NCBI GenBank assembly: GCA_014238625.1
Contig: JABAAS010000045.1
Location: 1 to 9,063, forward strand
DNA length: 9,063 nucleotides
Direction: 5' to 3'
Source: Alphaproteobacteria bacterium
Lineage (GTDB): Bacteria; Pseudomonadota; Alphaproteobacteria; JABAAW01
Both the position numbers and the translations under genes were made by a program. This document shows, in pieces, positions 1 through 5,514 of this stretch (its first letter is position 1; every line of letters starts with the position of its first letter). Below the pieces are notes generated by a model, which had not been told where the DNA came from, did no database searches, and saw only the letters and a list, made by a program, of their open reading frames with translations.

Positions 1-244
1 GTCCACCGCCAGCATTGCCCTTGAAGGCGTCGTGTCCGTAGCGATCATAGGTTGGACGCTTTTTTTCGTCGCCTAGCACTTCGTAAGCCTCGGTAGCTTC
101 TTTAAAGGCTTGTTCGGATTTTTTATCGCCCGGATTACGGTCGGGATGGTGCTTCATGGCAAGCGTGCGGTACGCACGCTTGACAGCACCCGCATCGGCA
201 TCCCGTGAAATGCCTAGAACATCGTAATAGTCTTGTTTTGCCAT
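1..244 (-). CDS. dnaJ: Chaperone protein DnaJ, N-terminal part (cut by the left window edge)
   Basis: Hsp40 co-chaperone that delivers unfolded clients to DnaK and stimulates its ATPase through the J domain. The 81 visible codons begin MAKQDYYDVLGISRDAD and hold an entire J domain: the helix II basic stretch, the HPD signature at residues 33-35, the DRNPGDK loop and the YDRYGH end of helix IV near residue 70. The start of a Gly-rich segment (GNAGGG) follows before the sequence runs out, so the zinc-finger and client-binding regions lie outside. ATG at 244 is the natural start because MAKQDYYDVLG is the family N-terminus; the ribosome binding site is weak (an AGG about 14 bases upstream). It lies 93 bases downstream of dnaK on the same strand, with no convincing promoter or terminator between, so I infer co-transcription with dnaK. 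Identity is certain; only the full length is unknown. Confidence 0.97.
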   Translation of the reverse strand, partial: MAKQDYYDVLGISRDADAGAVKRAYRTLAMKHHPDRNPGDKKSEQAFKEATEAYEVLGDEKKRPTYDRYGHDAFKGNAGGG

Positions 245-337
245 GCAAGCTTATACTGCCTAGGTTTTACAGTGTTGTTATCTGGTCTAAGTAAAAGTGC
301 TGGTCTGCTTCGGATATTTGCTTATGCTAAGCCTCTT

Positions 338-2332
338 TTAAGCATTTTTATCCATAGTCTCCTGCTTAGTATCTTCGCTTTTCGTTGCTGTTTCATCAAC
401 CTCGCTAAACTCGGCTTCTAGCACCTCTTCCTTCCCTTTTGCCTGCTCACCGCCGTTTGCATCTTGTGTTTCCTCTTGCATGTTTTCTTGCGTATTCTCC
501 TGCGTATTCTCCTGCGCTTTTTCCTGCGAAGCTTTATAGACAGCCTCTCCAAGTTTCATAGCCGATTGTGCGAGCTTTGCGCTTTTTTCTTGGATATTAT
601 CGAAGTCATCCGCATCAAGTGTTTCTTGTAAAGATTTAAGGTCTTGCTCGATTTTTTCTTTATCGTCCGCGCCAAGCGACTCTCCGTGCTCTTTGAGGCT
701 CTTTTCGGTGCTGTGCGCTAGAGCCTCCGCGGTGTTTTTCAACTCAACCTGTTCGCGTCGCTTTTTATCGTTTTCTGCATTTTGCTCGGCTTCTTTAACC
801 ATGCGCTCAATGTCCTCGGAAGAGAGACCTCCAGATGACTGGATTTGAATCTGTTGCTCTTTACCTGTCGCTTTGTCCTTAGCAGATACTTGTACTATGC
901 CATTGGAATCGATGTCGAAGGCAACCTCGATTTGCGGTACGCCGCGTGGGGCGGGTGGGATGCCGACTAGGTCAAACTGCCCTAACGATTTGTTATCCGC
1001 AGCCATGCTCCTTTCGCCTTGAAAAACGCGGATGGTGACCGCCGATTGCCCATCTTCAGCTGTCGAGAAGACTTGTGATTTTTTTGTTGGTATCGTCGTA
1101 TTGCGTTCTAACAATTTTGTAAAGACTCCACCAAAAGTCTCGATGCCGAGACTCAGCGGGGTTACATCTAGTAGCAACACATCCCTGACATCACCACCGA
1201 GCACTCCACCTTGAATGGCAGCACCTGTTGCAACTACCTCATCAGGGTTGACGCCGCGATGTGGCTCCTTGCCAAAAAAGTTTTTAACAGTTTCAAAAAC
1301 CTTCGGCATGCGAGTCATGCCGCCAACCAGCACAACCTCGCCCATTTCCGAAGCCTTGAGGTTGGCATCTTTTAACGCCGCGCGACAAGGTTCTATCGTG
1401 CGTTCGATAAGTCCCTCTACCAGAGATTCTAGTTTCGCGCGCGTTAGGTTGATGTTCAGGTGCTTAGGGCCAGATTGATCAGCAGTGATGAAAGGGAGGC
1501 TAACTTCTGTTTGCGTGGTCGAAGAAAGCTCGATCTTGGCTTTCTCTGCAGCATCTTTCAGCCTTTGTAGAGGTCCTCTATCCTTTCTAATGTCTATTCC
1601 AGTTTCTTTTTTAAACTCATCGGCTAGATACTCTATGAGAACATGGTCAAAATCCTCGCCACCAAGCTGCGTATTACCGTTAGTGGATTTTACCTCGAAG
1701 ACGCCATCGCCTATCTCTAAGATGGATATATCAAAAGTTCCGCCACCCAAGTCATAGACCGCGATTATGCCGCTTTTCTTTTTATCAAGACCATAAGCCA
1801 ATGCCGCCGCAGTAGGCTCGTTAATGATCCGCATCACTTCTAAGCCCGCTATCTTGCCTGCGTTTTTCGTAGCTTGCCTTTGACTGTCGTTGAAGTATGC
1901 AGGCACGGTGATAACCGCCTTCGTAACCTTTTCCCCCAAATAGGACTCTGCCGTTTCTTTCATCTTTTGCAGAATGTAGGCGCTTATTTGCGCAGGAGCG
2001 TATTTCTTATCTTGCGCCTCTACCCACGCATCACCATTATCGCCCTTGACGATTTTATAAGAGATAAGAGAAGAGTCTCCTTTGCCGATGTTCTTATCGC
2101 TGAAGCTACGACCGATCAGGCGTTTTATCGCATAAAAGCTGTTCTCGGGGTTGGTTACAAGCTGGCGTTTCGCCGTCTCTCCCACTAAATGCCCTTTGTC
2201 CTTCGTGAAGCCAACAACGGATGGAGTCGTGCGACGACCTTCCGCGTTCTCGATGACTTTCGCTTGAGAGCCTTCCATCACCGCAACGCAAGAGTTTGTC
2301 GTGCCTAAGTCGATGCCAATAATTTTGCTCAT
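338..2332 (-). CDS. dnaK: Molecular chaperone DnaK (Hsp70)
   Basis: ATP-dependent cytosolic Hsp70 that works with DnaJ and GrpE in folding and, in many proteobacteria, in controlling RpoH. The 664-residue protein is complete. The actin-like ATPase domain (about 1-383) shows IGIDLGTTNS at 5-14, ITVPAYFND at 141-149, NEPTAAALAYG at 171-181, the phosphate-2 motif YDLGGGTFD at 193-201 and VLVGGMTRMP at 334-343. The acidic linker DVLLLDV spans 384-390, then come the beta-sandwich substrate domain (to about 500) and the helical lid. The tail is odd: residues 603-622 are five QExx repeats, and after the usual EAEFSEVD end (639-646) there are 18 more residues, making it some 20-25 residues longer than typical family members. 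ATG at 2332 is supported by AGGGA six bases upstream. Transcription probably starts at the RpoH-type promoter at 2398-2428, and dnaJ follows. Confidence 0.99.
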   Translation of the reverse strand: MSKIIGIDLGTTNSCVAVMEGSQAKVIENAEGRRTTPSVVGFTKDKGHLVGETAKRQLVTNPENSFYAIKRLIGRSFSDKNIGKGDSSLISYKIVKGDNGDAWVEAQDKKYAPAQISAYILQKMKETAESYLGEKVTKAVITVPAYFNDSQRQATKNAGKIAGLEVMRIINEPTAAALAYGLDKKKSGIIAVYDLGGGTFDISILEIGDGVFEVKSTNGNTQLGGEDFDHVLIEYLADEFKKETGIDIRKDRGPLQRLKDAAEKAKIELSSTTQTEVSLPFITADQSGPKHLNINLTRAKLESLVEGLIERTIEPCRAALKDANLKASEMGEVVLVGGMTRMPKVFETVKNFFGKEPHRGVNPDEVVATGAAIQGGVLGGDVRDVLLLDVTPLSLGIETFGGVFTKLLERNTTIPTKKSQVFSTAEDGQSAVTIRVFQGERSMAADNKSLGQFDLVGIPPAPRGVPQIEVAFDIDSNGIVQVSAKDKATGKEQQIQIQSSGGLSSEDIERMVKEAEQNAENDKKRREQVELKNTAEALAHSTEKSLKEHGESLGADDKEKIEQDLKSLQETLDADDFDNIQEKSAKLAQSAMKLGEAVYKASQEKAQENTQENTQENMQEETQDANGGEQAKGKEEVLEAEFSEVDETATKSEDTKQETMDKNA
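467..526 (-). repeat. 12-base tandem repeat inside the dnaK tail (five units)
   Basis: Five consecutive 12-base units encode QEKA-QENT-QENT-QENM-QEET (DnaK residues 603-622). The two central units (491-502 and 503-514) are identical; the outer three are degenerate. Because the period is a multiple of three, unit gain or loss keeps the reading frame. The location is the disordered, poorly conserved tail beyond the lid, where length variation is tolerated, so replication slippage is the simplest origin. Confidence 0.85.
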
Positions 2333-2397
2333 GATGATTCCCTACTTCTCTATTTCCGCTTTGATGTTTTTAGTACGTCGTTCTTGCCTTACTCTAT

Positions 2398-2428
2398 AGA
2401 TGGGTTATGGATGGCTCATATTCAAGGG
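2398..2428 (-). promoter_or_regulatory. RpoH (sigma-32) type heat-shock promoter of dnaK
   Basis: On the minus strand the sequence reads CCCTTGAA (2428 to 2421), one T, 14 bases, then ACCCATCT (2405 to 2398). This matches the enterobacterial sigma-32 consensus CCCTTGAAa-N13/14-CCCCATnT at nearly every position, with the expected spacing. Initiation would fall near 2391, giving a leader of about 60 bases before the dnaK ATG. The -35 element lies just beyond the stop codon of the DUF1244 gene, so dnaK can be driven independently of the genes upstream. Seen directly: the motif and its place. Inferred: its use by RpoH. Confidence 0.8.
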
Positions 2429-2437
2429 TTGGCAAAG

Positions 2438-2743
2438 TTATTTTTGATATTTTGCCTTCCACTCGGTATACGGCATGGCGTAGATGTCGGCGCGAACTTC
2501 ATCGTAATCAAGAGCGATACCGCTTGTAGCCGCAGCCTCGCAAAACCATTTGGATAAGCAGTTTCGACAAAAACCGCTTAAATTCATCAAGTCGATATTT
2601 TGCACATCAACACGCTCGCGCAAATGTTCTACTAGACGCTGGAATACCGCAGCTTCGATCGCTTGGCGTTGCTCCGCGCTTAGCTCTGCAGGACTTAACT
2701 CTGCAGGTTTTTTAAGTTGAGTTTGAAGTTTACTTTCGTCCAT
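2438..2743 (-). CDS. DUF1244 family protein
   Basis: A 101-residue cytosolic protein with no signal peptide or membrane segment. The conserved core is unmistakable for the DUF1244 family common in proteobacteria: FQRLVEHLRERVDVQNIDLMNLSGFCRNCLSKWF (about 34-67), ending with DYDEVRADIYAMPYTEWKAKYQ. FCRNC at 58-62 gives a CxxC pair that could bind metal or be redox-active, but the family's function is not known to me and I assign none. The N-terminus (about 10-25) has a short PAELSPAELSAE duplication and is probably a variable extension. The ATG at 2743 lies inside the end of waaA, with a 14-base overlap in another frame, so translation is probably coupled to waaA. The dnaK heat-shock promoter begins right after its stop. 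Confidence 0.9.
   Translation of the reverse strand: MDESKLQTQLKKPAELSPAELSAEQRQAIEAAVFQRLVEHLRERVDVQNIDLMNLSGFCRNCLSKWFCEAAATSGIALDYDEVRADIYAMPYTEWKAKYQK
2684..2707 (-). repeat. Short direct repeat in the DUF1244 gene N-terminus
   Basis: The 9-mer CTCTGCAGG occurs at 2684-2692 and 2699-2707 (plus-strand reading) with a 15-base period, producing the AELSP/AELSA peptide duplication. In frame and probably neutral. Confidence 0.6.
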
Positions 2744-4145
2744 CGTTCGTCCGCCTGTCTAGTCTCGTTAGGTAGGGTTCAAGGCATTCTAGCATGTCTT
2801 TACGCATGGCTTTATTGTGCTGTTCGATGATCCGTTGTGCGTTTGTAGCAATGCCTTTTTTCTCTAACGCTATTCGTAAGTGGTTGCATAAATCTTCCGC
2901 GTTTTCAACAACTTGAGTCAATTGAAGTTTGTGCAATAGCTCGGCGTGGGTGTTTTGCAGGTGAGCTCCGTGCAATATCTTGCAGTTATGCTGAGCCGGC
3001 TCGAAAAAGTTATGTCCGCCTTTGTTGGCTAACGAGCCGCCGACAAAGACAACGGGTGCCCAGCGGTAGAGGCTACTTAGCTCGCCGAACGAATCGAGGA
3101 TGTAGAAGGGAGATGTTATGCGCGTCTGGTTGTGCGAGCGTAGTTGCAACGGAGAGCTAAAACCCTTTGCTAGTTTTTTTATACGGCGGCAGATATTTGC
3201 TACTCGACTAAGGTTGCGCGGGGCGATAACGCATAGCGTTCTCGGCTGTAAGGTGAGAAGGCGTAGATGCGCCTTGATAACAATCTCCTCTTCTTCCGCG
3301 TGTGTGCTCGCAGCAATCCATAGGTTTTGGTTTCTGAATAAGGCTGCGAAGTGACCGTCTTCTTGCTCGGTGGTTGTGCCAGCTATGGGTAGGCTCTTGA
3401 GGTTGCCAATCACTCGTGTGCGAGCAACGCCAAGTTGACTTAGGTAGCTCGAGGAGTCTTCATCTTGGCATAGGGCGAGGGAGATGCTCCCCATTACTTG
3501 TTCGCTGATGCTTTGCTTAGCAAGCCTGCTGTTAATTTTGCCTAAAATCTTGTTGAAAGATTGTGAGAATAAAGAAATTTTCCGCCATCTGTGGAAGCTC
3601 CTCCTCGATATGCGTGCTTGCACGAAGAGCAAAGGGCAGTGTCTCGCGGTTTCGATTATGCTGTTGGGCCAAAACTCGTTCTCGCATCTGATTGCCAGCG
3701 TAGGCTGCCAATGTTTGAGGAACTTACGCCACCAAGAGCGCTTATCCAGCGGGGCGAATTGATGCTGTAATCTCTTACAGCATTTCTTTGCTACGAGGTT
3801 GGCAGCTGGCTGGCTACTCGTTGTGATCAATGTCGATAAATGCGGTCGTTTTTGCCATAACTCTTGCGCCAGCATCAGGGCTATTCGCGCCTCGCCTATA
3901 TCTACGCCATGCAGCCAAAGGAGGGGTACATTGCGCGGGCGAGCTTGCGTCGCTACGCCGCAGAACTCGCGCGCGCGCCGCCAAGCTGAATGGTCGAATC
4001 TAAGTTGGGGTGAAAGGTTTGGGCTCGCGCCCTTCTTGCCTCGCGCAAAAAAAAGTCTGCAAGCATGGCTAATCGCTAATGAAAATAGCAACACGCGTGC
4101 AACTGGCGATAAAAAGCTCGTCAGAAAGCGATAGGCGAGCAACAT
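2730..4145 (-). CDS. waaA: 3-deoxy-D-manno-octulosonic acid (Kdo) transferase, divergent
   Basis: Transfers Kdo from CMP-Kdo to lipid A precursors at the inner face of the cytoplasmic membrane, a core LPS step. The 471 residues start with a hydrophobic anchor (about 8-33), as is usual for the family. The N-domain motif LHGVDIGEA holds the probable catalytic Glu85 (typical form HaaSvGE); CENEFWPN at 154-161 corresponds to METELWPN. The C-domain shows GNLK 247-250, AASTHAEEEE 278-287, PRN 309-311 (usually PRH), FGELSSLYRWA 353-363 and GGSLANKGGHNFFEPA 369-384. It is about 40 residues longer than most relatives, partly from a roughly 18-residue insertion around 205-222. The key acidic residues are kept, so I expect an active enzyme, but several motif positions are altered. 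ATG at 4145 has AAGG about nine bases upstream. It lies 51 bases after infA and overlaps the DUF1244 gene. Confidence 0.92.
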   Translation of the reverse strand: MLLAYRFLTSFLSPVARVLLFSLAISHACRLFFARGKKGASPNLSPQLRFDHSAWRRAREFCGVATQARPRNVPLLWLHGVDIGEARIALMLAQELWQKRPHLSTLITTSSQPAANLVAKKCCKRLQHQFAPLDKRSWWRKFLKHWQPTLAIRCENEFWPNSIIETARHCPLLFVQARISRRSFHRWRKISLFSQSFNKILGKINSRLAKQSISEQVMGSISLALCQDEDSSSYLSQLGVARTRVIGNLKSLPIAGTTTEQEDGHFAALFRNQNLWIAASTHAEEEEIVIKAHLRLLTLQPRTLCVIAPRNLSRVANICRRIKKLAKGFSSPLQLRSHNQTRITSPFYILDSFGELSSLYRWAPVVFVGGSLANKGGHNFFEPAQHNCKILHGAHLQNTHAELLHKLQLTQVVENAEDLCNHLRIALEKKGIATNAQRIIEQHNKAMRKDMLECLEPYLTRLDRRTNDGRK

Positions 4146-4196
4146 ATACCCGAGCCTTCTTCTAAAATTATAGCTAAAAAGTAATCTCTTTAGTCG

Positions 4197-4418
4197 TTAT
4201 TTTTGGCGGTAGACTAATCTACCTTTAGTCAAGTCGTAAGGCGTCATCTCGATAGTAACTCGATCACCTACGAGCACTCGGATGCGACTCTTGCGCATCT
4301 TGCCAGAGGTATGGGCTAGAATCTTATGGTCGTTGCTATCCAATTGCACTCGAAACATCGCGTTCGGAAGTATCTCCGTAACAACTCCTTCGATTTGTAG
4401 GGGTTCCTCTTTTGCCAA
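4197..4418 (-). CDS. infA: Translation initiation factor IF-1 (TTG start)
   Basis: IF-1 binds the 30S A site and, with IF-2 and IF-3, controls start-codon and initiator tRNA selection. The 73-residue protein is a single S1-type OB fold: EGVVTEILPNAMFRVQLD (10-27), the GKMRKSRIRVLVGDRV segment (39-54) and the YDLTKGRLVYR end are diagnostic. It is one residue longer than the common 72, in the loop around SNDHK. The start is TTG at 4418, since MAKEE is the family N-terminus and no in-frame ATG or GTG lies just upstream; an ATT two codons earlier is the only other near option. The ribosome binding site is weak (AGAGA). It faces rpsU across a 182-base divergent gap with a possible RpoH-like promoter, and waaA follows after 51 bases. 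Confidence 0.97.
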   Translation of the reverse strand: MAKEEPLQIEGVVTEILPNAMFRVQLDSNDHKILAHTSGKMRKSRIRVLVGDRVTIEMTPYDLTKGRLVYRQK

Positions 4419-4461
4419 ATGAATCTCTGTGTTGTGGTTTAATATCTTCTGGGCGTCTCTC

Positions 4462-4484
4462 CCATGCTATGCAGAGAAGCATGG
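4462..4484. repeat. 7-bp inverted repeat in the infA-rpsU gap
   Basis: CCATGCT (4462-4468) and AGCATGG (4478-4484) form a perfect 7-bp dyad with a 9-base loop. It overlaps the -10 part and predicted start of the possible infA promoter, so it could be an operator or a hairpin at the 5' end of the infA leader. No T-run follows on either strand, so it is not a typical intrinsic terminator. Confidence 0.45.
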
Positions 4485-4507
4485 CGCGGGTTCTACTAGG
4501 ATTCAAG
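4479..4507 (-). promoter_or_regulatory. Possible RpoH-like promoter of infA
   Basis: On the minus strand CTTGAAT (4507 to 4501) is followed after 14 bases by CGCCATGC (4486 to 4479). The -35 heptamer and the spacing are identical to those in front of dnaK; the -10 part keeps CCAT but is poorer (two mismatches to CCCCATnT). The predicted start near 4472 would give an infA leader of about 54 bases. No better sigma-70 promoter for infA is evident in the gap, but short-motif coincidence is possible. Confidence 0.35.
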
Positions 4508-4560
4508 AGAAAAGAGCAGAAAACTGTATGAGTATGTGAATATAGATGCTATCATGCAGA

Positions 4561-4594
4561 GCTATGGTAAGTAGCCATAAATAGCAATAGGAGA
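4561..4594 (+). promoter_or_regulatory. rpsU leader: imperfect hairpin beside the ribosome binding site
   Basis: AGGAGA at 4589-4594 is a strong Shine-Dalgarno site six bases before the GTG start of rpsU and fixes that start. Just upstream GCTATGG (4561-4567) can pair with CCAT (4575-4578) plus ATAGC (4581-4585), leaving a two-base bulge. Such a leader fold could influence S21 synthesis, but nothing here proves it. I saw no convincing -35/-10 pair for rpsU; TATAGAT at 4541-4547 is the best -10 candidate. Confidence 0.35.
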
Positions 4595-4600
4595 TATTTT

Positions 4601-4804
4601 GTGCAGGTTATAGTACGAGATAACAATGTTGAGCAAGCTCATCGCGTTTTGAAGAAAAAACTGCAGCGCGAAGGAGTCTTGCGCGAGGTGAAAATGAAAC
4701 GTTTCTTTGAAAAACCCTCAGAGAAGCGCGCTCGTGCGAAAGCCGAATCACTAAGACGCGCGCGCAAACTACAGCGCAAAAGACGCGAAAAATCCGGCTA
4801 TTGA
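4601..4804 (+). CDS. rpsU: 30S ribosomal protein S21 (GTG start)
   Basis: Small, highly basic protein of the 30S subunit, located near the anti-Shine-Dalgarno end of 16S rRNA and important for initiation. The 67 residues match the alphaproteobacterial form: MQVIVRDNNVEQAHRVLKKK, REVKMKRFFEKPSEKR and an Arg/Lys-rich helical tail (RRARKLQRKRREK). The GTG at 4601 is set by AGGAGA six bases upstream and by the family N-terminus. It is the only plus-strand gene between 1 and 6384 and appears monocistronic. Its TGA lies inside the 3' end of nth: the coding regions converge and overlap by 7 bases (4798-4804), leaving no room for a terminator between them. Confidence 0.98.
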   Translation: MQVIVRDNNVEQAHRVLKKKLQREGVLREVKMKRFFEKPSEKRARAKAESLRRARKLQRKRREKSGY

Positions 4805-5475
4805 TCACTCGTATCTCTCTTCTTGCTAGTGCTCTCGGTATCTCTTTGATGCTTGTCTTCCCACTCGCATAGGTCGAATAGATAGCACGAATGGCAACGC
4901 GGTTTGCGCGCGGTGCATACATAGCGTCCATGCAGAATTAGCCATTGGTGCGCGTTTTTGCGAAACTTCGCTGGTGTGCATTGCTCTAACGCCTCTTCGA
5001 CAATACGAACATTCTTACCTCGTGCTATGCCGCTACGGTTGGCTACGCGGAAAATATGCGTGTCGACGGCTATCGTAGGTCGATCAAAGGCGATGTTTAG
5101 TACGACATTTGCCGTTTTACGCCCAACACCAGGTAAAGCCTCTAGGCTTTCGCGATCGCACGGAATGTTGTTGGCATGCCGTTCGACTAGCAGGCGACTC
5201 GTCGCGATGATGTTGCGCGCTTTACTGTTGAACAGACCGATCGAACGGACATAATGCCGTAATCCATCCTCTCCTAACGCAAGCATCTCCTTGGGCGTTT
5301 GCACGCGAGAAAAAAGCGAGGCGGTCGCCTTGTTGACGCCACGGTCGGTAGCTTGTGCCGATAGGATAACCGCGACTAGCAAAGTGTAAGCGTTCGTATA
5401 ATTTAGTTCCGTTTGCGGTCGCGGCTCGGCTTTACTCAAGCGTTTGTAAAATTTTTCGATGTTTGCTGGAGTCAT
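4798..5475 (-). CDS. nth: Endonuclease III (DNA glycosylase/AP lyase)
   Basis: Base-excision repair enzyme that removes oxidised pyrimidines and cleaves the abasic site by beta-elimination. The 225-residue protein has the helix-hairpin-helix LEALPGVGRKTANVVL (111-126) with catalytic Lys120, the AVDTHIFR segment with catalytic Asp138, and the four-cysteine [4Fe-4S] motif C-x6-C-x2-C-x5-C at 187, 194, 197 and 203. These are the same positions as in E. coli Nth. A hydrophilic tail of about 22 residues follows the last Cys, making it some 14 residues longer than the E. coli protein; that tail contains the region overlapping rpsU. ATG at 5475 has AGAGG eight bases upstream. It follows coq9 by 33 bases, so a coq9-nth operon is likely. 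Confidence 0.98.
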   Translation of the reverse strand: MTPANIEKFYKRLSKAEPRPQTELNYTNAYTLLVAVILSAQATDRGVNKATASLFSRVQTPKEMLALGEDGLRHYVRSIGLFNSKARNIIATSRLLVERHANNIPCDRESLEALPGVGRKTANVVLNIAFDRPTIAVDTHIFRVANRSGIARGKNVRIVEEALEQCTPAKFRKNAHQWLILHGRYVCTARKPRCHSCYLFDLCEWEDKHQRDTESTSKKRDTSDQ

Positions 5476-5490
5476 AGCGCATGCCTCTAA

Positions 5491-5514
5491 TTATTTTATG
5501 GACTTATTTTATGG
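5491..5514. repeat. 13-base-period direct repeat at the coq9 stop
   Basis: TTATTTTATGG occurs at 5491-5501 and 5504-5514 (plus-strand reading). On the minus strand each copy is CCATAAAATAA; the first encountered carries the TAA stop of coq9, and the second lies just before the nth ribosome binding site. Probably a small slippage duplication at the gene end. Confidence 0.7.

Noticed and set aside
245..337. Possible terminator or separate promoter between dnaK and dnaJ
   Set aside because: Only a 5-bp ATGCT/AGCAT pairing with mismatches, no T-run, and no sigma-32-like motif; treated as an operon spacer.
1032..2188. Several open frames of 60-104 codons on the plus strand across dnaK
   Set aside because: They lie antisense to a fully conserved dnaK, have no recognisable family motifs or ribosome binding sites, and follow from codon bias in the real gene.
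3118..4134. Plus-strand frames of 78-111 codons opposite waaA
   Set aside because: waaA motifs run through the whole region on the minus strand; the opposite frames resemble nothing known.
4608..4931. 107-codon minus-strand frame across rpsU
   Set aside because: It is a mirror of the Arg/Lys-rich rpsU coding sequence and overlaps nth; no family resemblance.
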